Made by a program: the position numbers and the translations under genes. Source: Planctomycetaceae bacterium (GTDB lineage: Bacteria; Planctomycetota; Planctomycetia; Pirellulales; Pirellulaceae). From it: DNA of 33,634 nucleotides. The DNA lies in assembly GCA_012959465.1 (NCBI GenBank), contig DUDC01000076.1:1-33634 (forward strand). Direction: 5' to 3'. This document shows, one piece after another, positions 1-8,481 of the stretch. The stretch's first letter is position 1. Each line of letters begins with the position of its first letter. Under the pieces are notes generated by a model, which saw only the letters and a list, made by a program, of their open reading frames with translations, did no database searches and had not been told where the DNA came from.

Positions 1-1
1 C

Positions 2-1099
2 GGCGAGTTCAAGCCGATTTCTACCAACGTACCCGGAATTCAGATCGGCGAGTGTTTCCCCCAGATTGCGTCAATGATGGACAAGATGGTCGCGATCCGG
101 TCGCTGATCGGCTCATCCGGTGGACACGATGCGTACCAATGCGTCACGGGCTGGCGTCGAGGAACGATGCCGTCGATCGGCGGTCCCCCAAGTGTCGGAT
201 CCGCCCTGGCGAAGATTCGTGGCCCGGTCGATTTGTCCGTACCTGCAACGGTTGGGTTGGCGGCAAAGACAAGCCATACACCGTGGTCTGAATCCGGTCA
301 GCCTGGATTTTTGGGTGACGCGTATAAGCCGTTTAAGCCAAATGGCGAAATGATGGCGGACCTGAAACTCAACGGAATTACCATCGATCGACTTCGAGAC
401 CGCAAGGCGTTGATCTCTAGTTTGGGCGATCTCCAGCGACGTGTGCACTCGTCCGGCGGCCTAAACACATTTACCGACGAAGCCTTTGGCGTCCTCACAT
501 CCAGCAAGCTTATCGACGCGTTGGACCTCAGCAAGGAAGACCCTAAAGTTCGTGAACGATATGGCGACGGAAAACCGTACAAGTACCAATACGATGGGGC
601 TCCAACTTGCAACGATCACGTTCTGATGGCTCGACGTTTGGTCGAGATCGGTGTCCGATCGGTGACCCTGTCGTTTGGTCGTTGGGATAGCCATGGTGCA
701 AACTTTGATTTGGTGCGTGACCACGGCGGTAAACTAGACCAATGCGTCAGTGCATTGGTGGAAGACCTCGAGCAGCGCGGAATGCTCGATGACGTGACTG
801 TTGTGGTTTGGGGTGAATTCGGCCGGACTCCGAAGATCAACAAGAATGCCGGCCGCGATCATTGGCCACAAGTCAGCTGTGCACTTTTGGCCGGTGGTGG
901 TATGCGAACCGGGCAAGTAATCGGTTCGACGAATCGGCTCGGCGAGCATGCTGTGGACCGCCCCGTTCATTTCCAGGAAGTCATCGCCACGATTTACCAC
1001 AACTTGGGAATCGACCCGATGACCACCACGTTGGTAGATCCGACCGGTCGACCACAATTCCTGTTGGAAAAACGTGAGCCGATGCGAGAGTTGGTCTAG
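2..1099 (+). CDS. DUF1501 family protein, 5' end outside window
   Basis: The reading frame is open from base 2, so the gene begins before the window; its N-terminus and any Tat signal are missing. DUF1501 proteins have an alkaline-phosphatase/sulfatase-like fold, are usually exported by Tat, and in planctomycetes are usually paired with PSD1 cytochrome proteins; their reaction is not established. Family marks visible here are the early segment NVPGIQIGE, the segment [19 protein letters not shown] (here MARRLVEIG), [20 protein letters not shown] and [14 protein letters not shown] near the C-terminus. It is close in architecture to the complete DUF1501 protein at 23177-24514, which shares NVPGIQFGE, GRDHW and GQVIGST. 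The gene ends in TAG and converges on the minus-strand phosphatase gene. Family assignment is secure; function is not. Confidence 0.9.
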   Translation, partial: GEFKPISTNVPGIQIGECFPQIASMMDKMVAIRSLIGSSGGHDAYQCVTGWRRGTMPSIGGPPSVGSALAKIRGPVDLSVPATVGLAAKTSHTPWSESGQPGFLGDAYKPFKPNGEMMADLKLNGITIDRLRDRKALISSLGDLQRRVHSSGGLNTFTDEAFGVLTSSKLIDALDLSKEDPKVRERYGDGKPYKYQYDGAPTCNDHVLMARRLVEIGVRSVTLSFGRWDSHGANFDLVRDHGGKLDQCVSALVEDLEQRGMLDDVTVVVWGEFGRTPKINKNAGRDHWPQVSCALLAGGGMRTGQVIGSTNRLGEHAVDRPVHFQEVIATIYHNLGIDPMTTTLVDPTGRPQFLLEKREPMRELV

Positions 1100-1129
1100 G
1101 ACATTCGCCCCATCTCAATGAGCCACCTT

Positions 1130-1166
1130 CACTGGCGGAGCCTGTGCCACACATTGAAGTGGCACA
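1130..1166. repeat. Degenerate palindromic repeat, family A, between convergent genes
   Basis: Bases 1130-1155 are a degenerate copy of the repeat arm seen at 26359-26384: both begin CACTGGC and end TGTGCCACACATT-like. TGTGCCAC (1143-1150) and GTGGCACA (1159-1166) form an 8-bp stem with an 8-base loop. It lies between the stops of two convergent genes and could act as a bidirectional transcript end, but no T-run follows, so a terminator role is inference. Confidence 0.5.
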
Positions 1167-1175
1167 CCATTGCGG

Positions 1176-2537
1176 CTAGTGTCGCCTGAGAAGAATCTCT
1201 CGCACCGATTGCATCGGGACTAGACTACAGGTATCTCGTGTCCAACTGGTGATCAGGACCGGCCGCTGTGCGTCGGATGTCGGAATTCGACCGTGCGAAC
1301 CACGAATTGCCGTTGAATCCGTGTTGATGACGTCGAACGGGATCCGCTGTCCAACACTTTTTTGCGCCATTCGCCGCGCCAAATGGAGTTTGCCCTTCAC
1401 GCCGGGGATCATCAACAACTCGGTCGGGTCGAAACCCGGTTTGTCGTGAATAGCGACGCACGGAGCAAAATCGGGCGCGTTGTTTTCGTCGAGCCAATAA
1501 TGATACGCGAACCAACAATCCGCTGATGCAATCGCCAATAACTCACCGGAGCGTTCATGGGCAATTCCAAGCGACTCCATTTCACGACGGTTCAGAACGG
1601 TGTCCACTCCATTTTGCTCGGCGAGCAATTGCCGTGTCGATTCGACATCGTCCTCATGGTGGACGTAGATGTGGGCGATCTGCTGGTCGCAAGTGGCGAA
1701 TGCGCGAGATGCCCCGGGTTCAAGCAACTCACCATTCTCAGCGAATTGGGTTTCCAGCAAGCCGTTGGCCCGTAGCACTCGGTTGAGATAGATGGGCTTG
1801 GAGACTCGTTCAAACGCGTAGTCTGAAACGATCGCCACATCCATTTCACGATCCCGAGCAATCTGGAGTAATCGTCCGGCCTCGGCGTCGACCTCCAGAA
1901 GAGCCTTGTTTCCCTGTTCGCTCTCTGGGCCAAATCGCTGATGGTCGTAGTCTAGGTGAGGCAAGTACGTGAGAATAACACCGTAGCGGCGAGTGTTGAT
2001 TGTATGGATGGTTGCGTCAACGATCCAACGCGTCGACTCGATTCCTGCCAACGGCCCCCAAAACTTGAACAGCGGAAATGTCCCCAACTCGCTGACCAGT
2101 GTATTGCGCACATCGGCAGGTTCGGTATAAATATCGGGCGTCTTTCGTCCGTCAACCCAATAGGTTGGCCGCTCGGTAACTTTCAATGCGCAGCTTGCGT
2201 GCGTCGAATTCCGCCAGAACAGGTTGGCACACGTCACGTCGTCGGGTAACGTTTCCCAGAGCGGGATTCCATTAACCAGCCGGGCCGAACGTTGCCAATT
2301 CAAGATGCTGGCGAGTTCACGAAAATACCAACCATTGGCCACGATGCCGTGGTCGGTCGGTAGACTTCCCGTTAGTAGTGTCGCCTGGGACGTGCTGGTG
2401 AGCGCGGGAACCGGCGGTTGAACAGCGGAAATCGCACCACCGGCTGCCAGTTTTGACAGATTAGGAGTCCGATTCCCCAGGGACGCCCGACCCAAGCCGG
2501 CAATATTGATGACCAGCAGATCTTTAAAGGCGCTCAT
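1176..2537 (-). CDS. Alkaline phosphatase superfamily protein (nucleotide pyrophosphatase-like, EboF-like)
   Basis: A 453-residue protein of the type I phosphodiesterase/nucleotide pyrophosphatase branch of the alkaline phosphatase superfamily. The N-terminus reads LLVINIAGLG, followed by TPNLSKLAAGG and VPALTSTSQATLLTG, where Thr47 is the probable nucleophile. Later come HGIVANGWYFRE, YLPHLDYDHQRFGP (metal-ligand Asp and His region), VSDYAFERV and a C-terminal GSHGRIP histidine. The first metal-ligand Asp of typical family members is Asn here (Asn11). From memory, the same change and the HG.VANGWYFR and DGRKTPDIYT-like segments occur in EboF-type proteins of the ebo cluster, but no other ebo-like gene is adjacent. 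No signal peptide is apparent, so it is probably cytoplasmic. It follows the FG-GAP gene by 57 bases and may share its transcript. Substrate unknown. Confidence 0.8.
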   Translation of the reverse strand: MSAFKDLLVINIAGLGRASLGNRTPNLSKLAAGGAISAVQPPVPALTSTSQATLLTGSLPTDHGIVANGWYFRELASILNWQRSARLVNGIPLWETLPDDVTCANLFWRNSTHASCALKVTERPTYWVDGRKTPDIYTEPADVRNTLVSELGTFPLFKFWGPLAGIESTRWIVDATIHTINTRRYGVILTYLPHLDYDHQRFGPESEQGNKALLEVDAEAGRLLQIARDREMDVAIVSDYAFERVSKPIYLNRVLRANGLLETQFAENGELLEPGASRAFATCDQQIAHIYVHHEDDVESTRQLLAEQNGVDTVLNRREMESLGIAHERSGELLAIASADCWFAYHYWLDENNAPDFAPCVAIHDKPGFDPTELLMIPGVKGKLHLARRMAQKSVGQRIPFDVINTDSTAIRGSHGRIPTSDAQRPVLITSWTRDTCSLVPMQSVREILLRRH

Positions 2538-2594
2538 ACGACCGGACCGAGTGAAATCGAGAGACTCATATCAAGCGCGAATCCGAATTTTTGA

Positions 2595-3746
2595 TCATCG
2601 TCTTGAGTTTTCGTACCAGACAACGTTGTTACTTTGCTGACCGGCAATCAACAAGTCCAGATCACCGTCTCGATCCATATCGACCGAGCGAATATCATAG
2701 GCGGCCTGGTCCTCGGCGACGACGTGGGTCTTGAAATTTCCATCGCCATCGTTTTCAAACCAAACGGCCAATCGATCTCCGTACCCGCAAGTCGCGGCGT
2801 CGATGTCGCCATCGCCGTCCATATCTACCACCGTTAGGCAGTGCGGCTCCTTCAACGTCGGATGCATGACATGCTGCACCCAATTGGGTGCTTCCATCCA
2901 AAAGACACCAATTCCATGGCCGCGAGTGGCGATAAAGTCCGTCTTTCCGTCGCCGTTAACATCAGCGGGCATGATATTTGTCGCACCCGGTTGTTTGTCG
3001 GCGAGGAGGTGTTTTTTCCACGGTGTTGTGGGATCGGAGGGAGCTTCCCACCAGGCAAACCACTCTCCCGACTTGGTCTTGTCTTGGGCACCGCCTTTGG
3101 CAGCCACTGAAATGTCCGGGCGGCCGTCCCCATTCACGTCGCCGAACCCCAAATAGTGGCTTAGGCCCGGAGCGTCCCGGTCGGCGAAAATGTAGCGTTG
3201 CCATCGTTCGGCACTCCTTGGATTCTTGGGTACGCGAAGCCACGCAGCGGAATTTGGAAACGCGCCGACCGGTTGAGCACTATTGGCGAGCAAATCGATT
3301 TTTCCATCACGATCAACGTCCCCGGTCAATAGGCCATGGATTCCGTTGACCTGATCGTCAACGAGCCTCGCCCGCCACGGCTCGGTCGCTCCCTTCATCG
3401 GTTGTTCGAACCAGACAATGAGCCCGGGTCGGTAACGAGCACCGATGTAGTCGGTGTCACCGTCGCCATCGACGTCCATCAGTTCGCTATGGATGAATTG
3501 ATGGTCGGCGTGGTCACTTAGGATCACCTCGTTCCAGTCGGGCGCGATCAATAAGCGAGTTTTTCCACCGGCGTTGCAAATCACATCCGGTTTACCATCG
3601 CCCGTAAAGTCGGCGGCTACCGCCGTGTTACAGCGAGCGCCTTCATAGATTATGTGTTTCTTCCACAACTCAGCCGAAAAAGAAGATTCCAAGATGATGA
3701 AATAGATGCTGATCCCGAATGCACATCGAGCCCACTTTGAATACAT
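2595..3746 (-). CDS. Exported FG-GAP/VCBS repeat protein
   Basis: A 383-residue exported protein made almost entirely of FG-GAP/VCBS-type repeats. At least seven calcium-loop motifs of the form D-x-[DN]-x-D-G-x-x-D are visible, for example DFTGDGKPD, DVDGDGDTD, DVDRDGKID, DVNGDGRPD, DVNGDGKTD, DMDGDGDID and DMDRDGDLD. Such repeats fold as beta-propeller blades and usually serve in extracellular or surface binding; no catalytic domain is seen. The N-terminus from the chosen start has a basic residue followed by a hydrophobic stretch (CAFGISIYFIILESSFSA), consistent with a signal peptide. An in-frame ATG six codons upstream (3764) is possible, but GGAGG lies 7 bases before 3746, which favours the shorter start. 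The phosphatase gene follows 57 bases downstream on the same strand. Confidence 0.85.
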   Translation of the reverse strand: MYSKWARCAFGISIYFIILESSFSAELWKKHIIYEGARCNTAVAADFTGDGKPDVICNAGGKTRLLIAPDWNEVILSDHADHQFIHSELMDVDGDGDTDYIGARYRPGLIVWFEQPMKGATEPWRARLVDDQVNGIHGLLTGDVDRDGKIDLLANSAQPVGAFPNSAAWLRVPKNPRSAERWQRYIFADRDAPGLSHYLGFGDVNGDGRPDISVAAKGGAQDKTKSGEWFAWWEAPSDPTTPWKKHLLADKQPGATNIMPADVNGDGKTDFIATRGHGIGVFWMEAPNWVQHVMHPTLKEPHCLTVVDMDGDGDIDAATCGYGDRLAVWFENDGDGNFKTHVVAEDQAAYDIRSVDMDRDGDLDLLIAGQQSNNVVWYENSRR

Positions 3747-3753
3747 GTTCACG

Positions 3754-3758
3754 CCTCC
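3754..3758 (-). promoter_or_regulatory. Shine-Dalgarno site deciding the FG-GAP gene start
   Basis: The minus strand reads GGAGG here, 7 bases before the ATG at 3746. It lies inside the alternative longer reading frame starting at 3764, which supports the shorter start. Confidence 0.6.
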
Positions 3759-3768
3759 ACCCATTAAA

Positions 3769-3782
3769 CACTGGCAAAGCCA
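3769..3782. repeat. Truncated copy of repeat family A
   Basis: CACTGGCAAAGCCA is identical to the first 14 bases of the right arm of the palindromic element at 26359-26384. The palindrome is cut short here: the expected GTG after GCCA is absent. It lies just upstream of the FG-GAP gene, in the gap between divergently transcribed genes. Confidence 0.45.
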
Positions 3783-3791
3783 AGCTTACGT

Positions 3792-3825
3792 TTACCGGAA
3801 GTTATTCAGCTTATTGAGCCGGTAA
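3792..3825. repeat. Inverted repeat in divergent intergenic region
   Basis: TTACCGG (3792-3798) and CCGGTAA (3819-3825) are perfect 7-base inverted repeats separated by 20 A/T-rich bases. The site lies between the divergent FG-GAP gene (-) and helicase gene (+), so it could be an operator or a stem-loop. No regulator can be named. The rest of the 3747-4017 gap shows nothing else I recognise. Confidence 0.35.
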
Positions 3826-4017
3826 GCCCTCTAATTATTGGTAACCCTACATTGGATTGCAAACGACAGACAATCTCAGAGTTGTGAATCTCCGAGTCGG
3901 CCGTCTACCTCGCACCTACTCTCGTTCAAACAGCTGTGGTAGCCTCATCTGGTCGCCTGCCGCATCGAGTGGGTACTGTCGCCACAGTCAGCTAACCGAG
4001 TTTTCACAACAAGGACC

Positions 4018-5907
4018 TTGACCATTCTCGAGGAAAAACACTTTGAACGACTTGGGCGGTGGCTGGAAATGGAAACCGTGGCCGAAGCCGAGCGAATGAC
4101 CGAACGGCGGGAGCGACAACAAGAGCGAAACCCTGAACAGTCAGGCGAGACGATTGTTGACCTGGTCATTGCGGACCATGAAGCTGGTCTTGGCAACGAG
4201 ATCATCTTGACGCTCGTCAAACGAAACCGCACGGCTACACTTCCCTGGACTCGATTGAGATCCGGCTCTCCCGTACTAGTTACCGCTCAAGCCAACAACA
4301 AATCGGTCGTTCATGGAGTGGTCAGTTCCCGAAACAGAGACGCCATCCTGGTCTCCGTTCAGGAATGGCCAGAGGTCGAACCACTGCGCATCGACAGCTG
4401 TCCCGATGAAATCACACGAAAGCGGCAACGGGCAGCGCTACAAATCGCTTTGGAATCCGGCGGACGTGTAGCACAATTGAGGTCGATTCTATTGGGCAGC
4501 CGCCTCCCGTCGTTTACCGAACCTCTCGTCAGTCGACCAGCGGATCACCTCAACGAATCGCAGCGCGAGGCCGTTCGGTTCGCGATCTCCGCAAATGACT
4601 TGGCGATCATTCACGGACCACCCGGAACGGGGAAAACCACCACGGTCGTCGAGTTGATTGTTCAAACCGTGCACCAAGGTGGGTCCGTTCTCGCCTGCGC
4701 TCCCAGCAATACGGCTGTCGACAACTTGCTTGAGAAACTAGTTGCGTCCGGACAGCATCCTCTTCGACTAGGACATCCGGCTCGAGTCGACTCCAATTTG
4801 CGGGAACATACGCTCGACGCGCAAGTCGCCCAACATGAACTGATCCCGGTCATTAAGGAGATGCTGCGAGAAGCAGAATCCCTGCACCGCAACGCCAACC
4901 GATTTACCCGCGCCAGGCCAGCCAGAGGCCAAAAGCAAGGACTGCGACAGGACGCCAGGCGACTGCAGCGGGACGCGAAACTGTTAGAATCGCAGGCGAT
5001 CAGAGACGTCGTAGAAATGGCCGACATTGTCTGCGCCACGACCAACTTTCCGCAGGACATCATGGGTGATCGGCAGTTCGATTTGGGAGTCATCGACGAG
5101 GCTTGCCAGAGCACGGAACCAGGTTGCTGGATACCGCTGCTGCGAGTTAATCGCCTCGTTCTCGCCGGAGATCACTGCCAATTGCCGCCAACCGTGCTCT
5201 CGCAACAGGCAGCCCAAGAAGGCATGGCGATAAGTCTCCTGGAACGGCTGACCGACCTTTACGGTGACACCGTAACCAAACAGCTTAACGTACAATATCG
5301 GATGCATCACAGGATCATGGATTTCGCGTCCCAAGAGTTCTACTCCTCGACATTGTTGGCGCACGACTCGGTCGCCGAACACCTGCTTCGCGACCTGGAC
5401 GCGATCGAAGATACACCGTTGACGAATGAGAGTGTCACGTTTATCGACACAGCAGGTGCTGGTTGGGAGGAAGAACTCGAGCCAGAGGGTGCCAGTCGAC
5501 GGAACATCTCCGAAGCTGAACTTGTCCTAAGAAAGGTCGATGAACTGGTCGCGGCCGGTCTGCCTGTTGAGGATATCGCGGTCATTGCACCTTACGCGGC
5601 GCAGGTTCGCTACCTTCGTTCCAATTGTGTTCACGAAGAGCTCGAGATCGACACCGTCGACGGTTTTCAGGGAAGGGAAAAAGAAGCGGTTGTCATCACG
5701 TGTGTGCGTTCGAACAGGAAAGCTGAAATCGGCTTTCTAGCCGACAAGCGACGTATGAACGTAGCGTTGACTCGCGCACGGCGAAAATTGATCGTCATCG
5801 GTGATAGCGCGACACTGGGCGCTCACTCTTTCTATGCTGATCTGTTACAGTACTTTGAGTCAATCGACGCCTATCACACAGTTTGGGAAGAACAGAACTT
5901 CGAATGA
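4018..5907 (+). CDS. UPF1/SMBP2-like superfamily 1B DNA/RNA helicase
   Basis: A 629-residue ATP-dependent helicase of the UPF1/IGHMBP2 (SF1B) type, probably cytoplasmic. Walker A is GPPGTGKT (residues 200-207), followed by CAPSNTAVDNLL (motif Ia), the DEAC box VIDEACQ (Asp360-Glu361), GDHCQLPPTV (motif III), QYRMH near 426-430 (motif IV region), DTVDGFQGREKEAVVIT (motif V) and NVALTRARRKLIVIGD (motif VI). The N-terminal 170 residues correspond to the SMBP2 accessory beta-barrel region. A charged Arg/Lys/Gln-rich stretch around 290-325, between motifs Ia and II, looks like the helical stalk inserted in these enzymes. The start is uncertain: TTG at 4018 has AAGGA only two bases upstream, and no ATG occurs in frame upstream of the stop at 3940; the next ATG is at 4069. 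The aldo/keto reductase gene follows after 16 bases. Cellular role unknown. Confidence 0.88.
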   Translation: MTILEEKHFERLGRWLEMETVAEAERMTERRERQQERNPEQSGETIVDLVIADHEAGLGNEIILTLVKRNRTATLPWTRLRSGSPVLVTAQANNKSVVHGVVSSRNRDAILVSVQEWPEVEPLRIDSCPDEITRKRQRAALQIALESGGRVAQLRSILLGSRLPSFTEPLVSRPADHLNESQREAVRFAISANDLAIIHGPPGTGKTTTVVELIVQTVHQGGSVLACAPSNTAVDNLLEKLVASGQHPLRLGHPARVDSNLREHTLDAQVAQHELIPVIKEMLREAESLHRNANRFTRARPARGQKQGLRQDARRLQRDAKLLESQAIRDVVEMADIVCATTNFPQDIMGDRQFDLGVIDEACQSTEPGCWIPLLRVNRLVLAGDHCQLPPTVLSQQAAQEGMAISLLERLTDLYGDTVTKQLNVQYRMHHRIMDFASQEFYSSTLLAHDSVAEHLLRDLDAIEDTPLTNESVTFIDTAGAGWEEELEPEGASRRNISEAELVLRKVDELVAAGLPVEDIAVIAPYAAQVRYLRSNCVHEELEIDTVDGFQGREKEAVVITCVRSNRKAEIGFLADKRRMNVALTRARRKLIVIGDSATLGAHSFYADLLQYFESIDAYHTVWEEQNFE

Positions 5908-5923
5908 GCAGAGGACATTGGTA

Positions 5924-6934
5924 ATGGTCATGGAATATCGCCTGCTGGGACGCACGGGTGTCCGCGTCTCGCCGGTCTGTCTGGGTACGATGATGTTCGG
6001 AGGCCCTACAGGCGATGACGATTCAATCGAGATCATGCACAAGGCGTTCGACCTGGGAATCAACTTCGTCGACACCGCGAACATGTACAACGCCGGTGAA
6101 TCCGAACGGGTCGTCGGAAATGGAATCGCGGGCCGGCGCGAGCAGATTGTGCTGGCGACGAAAGGTCGCCAAAAGATGGGCGACGGACCGAACCAACAGG
6201 GTGCTACTCGGTTGCACTTGATGGCCGAACTCGATGCGAGTCTGAATCGACTCAATACCGACTACATCGATATTTACTACACACATACGCCCGACTACGA
6301 CACACCAATTGACGAGACGCTCCGGGCAATGGACGACATGGTTCGCAGCGGCAAGGTCCGCTACATCGCCTGTTCCAACTTTCGCGCCTGGCGACTCTGC
6401 GAAGCCCTATGGAGCAGCGACAAGCTGGGACTCGACCGATTCTGCTGCATTCAACCTCTCTACAATATTGTCAATCGCGATATTGAAGTCGAGTTGTTCC
6501 CATTATGCGAAGAACATGGAATTGGTGTTGTCTCGTACAGCCCGCTGGCCAGAGGCGTGCTCACCGGAAAATACCTGCCCGGCCAGAGTCCTGATCCGGG
6601 GACACGGGCCGCGAAGAACGACCCCCGCATGATGCAGGCCGAATGGCGTGAAGCAAGTCTGGTCGTCGCTGCAGAAATAGCGGCGTACTGTCGGGACAAG
6701 TCGGTCGCCCCGACACAATTTGCGCTCGCCTGGTGTCTGGCAAATTCCATCCTGACATCCGTGATCGTCGGTCCTCGTACCATGCAGCAATTCGATGACA
6801 ATATTGGATGTTTGGATTTGGAAGTAACGCCCGACGACGAGGCATTTATCGACTCACTTGTACCGCCTGGTGAACACAGCGGTCAGGGATTTCAAGACAC
6901 GGCCTATCCCGTTACCGGCCGAGGAAAATCCTAG
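5924..6934 (+). CDS. Aldo/keto reductase
   Basis: A 336-residue NAD(P)H-dependent oxidoreductase of the aldo/keto reductase family with a TIM-barrel fold. The catalytic tetrad is visible: Asp50 and Tyr55 in FVDTANMY, Lys80 in VLATKGR and His121 in YYTHTPDYD. Cofactor-binding family segments GKVRYIACSNF, YSPLARGVLTGKY and SVIVGPRTMQQFDDN are also present, the last contributing to phosphate binding in relatives. It resembles the YajO/Tas-like group with EYRLLGRTGVRVSPVCLGTM at the N-terminus. The reading frame is open back to 5801 inside the helicase gene. ATG 5924 is preferred because GAGG lies 9 bases upstream and the family N-terminus begins there; ATG 5930 is a close alternative. The TctC-TctB gene starts two bases after the stop, suggesting coupling and perhaps a shared pathway for an imported acid or its oxidation product. 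The substrate is unknown. Confidence 0.9.
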   Translation: MVMEYRLLGRTGVRVSPVCLGTMMFGGPTGDDDSIEIMHKAFDLGINFVDTANMYNAGESERVVGNGIAGRREQIVLATKGRQKMGDGPNQQGATRLHLMAELDASLNRLNTDYIDIYYTHTPDYDTPIDETLRAMDDMVRSGKVRYIACSNFRAWRLCEALWSSDKLGLDRFCCIQPLYNIVNRDIEVELFPLCEEHGIGVVSYSPLARGVLTGKYLPGQSPDPGTRAAKNDPRMMQAEWREASLVVAAEIAAYCRDKSVAPTQFALAWCLANSILTSVIVGPRTMQQFDDNIGCLDLEVTPDDEAFIDSLVPPGEHSGQGFQDTAYPVTGRGKS

Positions 6935-6935
6935 G

Positions 6936-8378
6936 ATGAATTCGTCTGTCGCCAACTTTCCCGCGTCCGTCGCTGGAACTGCGGGGAGAGAGTTCTGCTC
7001 GGCACCAAGGCTCGCTGTGAGATTTCGCGCGGCGAGTCGCGTAATGCTAATCTCGTCAGTCTTCATGTCGGCAACATTGTACAGCGATCACTCTGCTGAT
7101 GCGTGGGGGAAATATCCCAACAAGACTGTGACCATTGTCTGTCCTTGGTCGCCGGGTGGCGGCACGGACCGTGTGTCTAGATTTTGGGCCGAGGCGCTGA
7201 AGGATGAATTTGGTCAACCGTTTGTTGTCGTTAACCGCACTGGTGGAGCTGGTGCCGTGGGCCATTTCGCCGGTGCCCACGCAGCACCTGATGGGCATAC
7301 AATTGCCGTGATCACTTTCGAGTTGTGCACTATGCACCGCATGAAGATCTCTCACCTAACCTATAGAGACTATGAGTGCTTGTTGCAGATGAACGCGGAC
7401 CCAGCGGCGATTATCGTCCGCGCGGACGCGCCCTGGCAAAGCCTCCAGGAATGGCTCGATGCCATTCGCACGGCCCCTGGGAAGATCAAGATGTCAGGCA
7501 CCGCAACTGGCGGAGCCTGGGATTTGGCCCGAGCAGGCCTGCTGCGAGCTGCGGAAATTCCGATCGACTCGGTCGTCTGGGTTCCACATCCTGGCGCCGC
7601 ACCGTCAGTTCTCGAACTAATGGGTGGGCACCTCGACGCTGTTTGCTGCAGTGTGCCGGAAATCGCGTCACAGCTCGAATCGGGTCAGCTGCGTGTGCTC
7701 GCCGTAATGTCCAACGAACGTACTGTCGCTTATCCCAACCTGCCGACCGCAAAAGAACAGGGCGTTTCCTGGGAAGCGGTGGGATGGCGTGGCTTGGCGT
7801 TGCCCAAAGGCACACCGAGTGAAATTGTTGAACAACTCAAGGAGACTTGCCTCAAGATTACCGCCTCGAAGAAATTCAAGACGTTTATGAACAAGAACGG
7901 ATTCGGTATCAAGGTCCGGGCAACCGACGAGTTCACCGACTTTTTGGAAGCGCAAGACAAACAATGGCAAGAGGTCGTTGAAGCCGCCGGTTACAGTCAG
8001 GGGCTTTCCACGGTAGGCGATCCAGGCCCACAGGCTCTACCTTGGCTATTGCTGATAGGCTTGTCGATTGCAATCGGCTGGGAGTCGGTACGTCGTACGG
8101 ACTCGGCCGATGAGCAACACAGTTCTAGTTCGATTGGCGGTATGGCTGTTCGGCTAGCATTGATTGCCTTGGCGTTAACCGTCTACGTAGTCGCGATTTC
8201 ATGGATTGGTTTCGCTTCGGCAACCGTCACGTTCGTCTCGCTCACGACATGGCGACTTGGAGCCAAATGGTGGGTAGCCCTGCTCACCGGAACGATCCTC
8301 GTTACCATCGTCTGGTTGCTCTTTGTCAAATTACTGGAGGTTCAGCTTCCATCTGGCAGTCTCGGACTCCCTTTCTAA
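6936..8378 (+). CDS. TTT transporter: TctC-like binding domain fused to TctB-like membrane domain
   Basis: A 480-residue fusion. Residues about 60-365 are a TctC/Bug-type solute-binding domain, with CPWSPGGGTDRVSRFWAEAL, FVVVNRTGGAGAVGHFAGAH, APDGHTIAVI and GWRGLALPKGTP typical of the family. Residues about 370-480 match TctB (DUF1468): a first helix LPWLLLIGLSIAIGW, then hydrophobic segments VRLALIALALTVYVVAISW, GFASATVTFVSLTTW and WVALLTGTILVTIVWLLF, ending in the TctB-like LLEVQLPSGSL. TctC and TctB are normally separate genes. The ATG at 6936 follows the reductase stop by one base; ATG 7044 (residue 37) would give a shorter, more typical signal peptide beginning MLISSVFMSATL. TctA lies 103 bases downstream. 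The binding domain should be extracytoplasmic. The carboxylate substrate cannot be told. Confidence 0.85.
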   Translation: MNSSVANFPASVAGTAGREFCSAPRLAVRFRAASRVMLISSVFMSATLYSDHSADAWGKYPNKTVTIVCPWSPGGGTDRVSRFWAEALKDEFGQPFVVVNRTGGAGAVGHFAGAHAAPDGHTIAVITFELCTMHRMKISHLTYRDYECLLQMNADPAAIIVRADAPWQSLQEWLDAIRTAPGKIKMSGTATGGAWDLARAGLLRAAEIPIDSVVWVPHPGAAPSVLELMGGHLDAVCCSVPEIASQLESGQLRVLAVMSNERTVAYPNLPTAKEQGVSWEAVGWRGLALPKGTPSEIVEQLKETCLKITASKKFKTFMNKNGFGIKVRATDEFTDFLEAQDKQWQEVVEAAGYSQGLSTVGDPGPQALPWLLLIGLSIAIGWESVRRTDSADEQHSSSSIGGMAVRLALIALALTVYVVAISWIGFASATVTFVSLTTWRLGAKWWVALLTGTILVTIVWLLFVKLLEVQLPSGSLGLPF

Positions 8379-8470
8379 ACGACGATGGCCGTGGCAAAGA
8401 ACGCCATACACCCCACCTGATAGGACTTAGCCGCCCCGCATTCACTTCCTGCATCCGACTGACCTGTGCA

Positions 8471-8476
8471 AAGGTG
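8471..8476 (+). promoter_or_regulatory. Shine-Dalgarno site for the GTG start of tctA
   Basis: AAGGTG ends 5 bases before GTG 8482. The overlapping ATG at 8480 is in another frame that stops after five codons, so the GTG is the real start. Confidence 0.5.
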
Positions 8477-8481
8477 TTCAT

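Noticed and set aside
5801..5923. Longer N-terminus for the aldo/keto reductase, starting inside the helicase gene.
   Set aside because: The extra 41 residues have no family similarity, and the family's usual N-terminus with a Shine-Dalgarno site begins at 5924.
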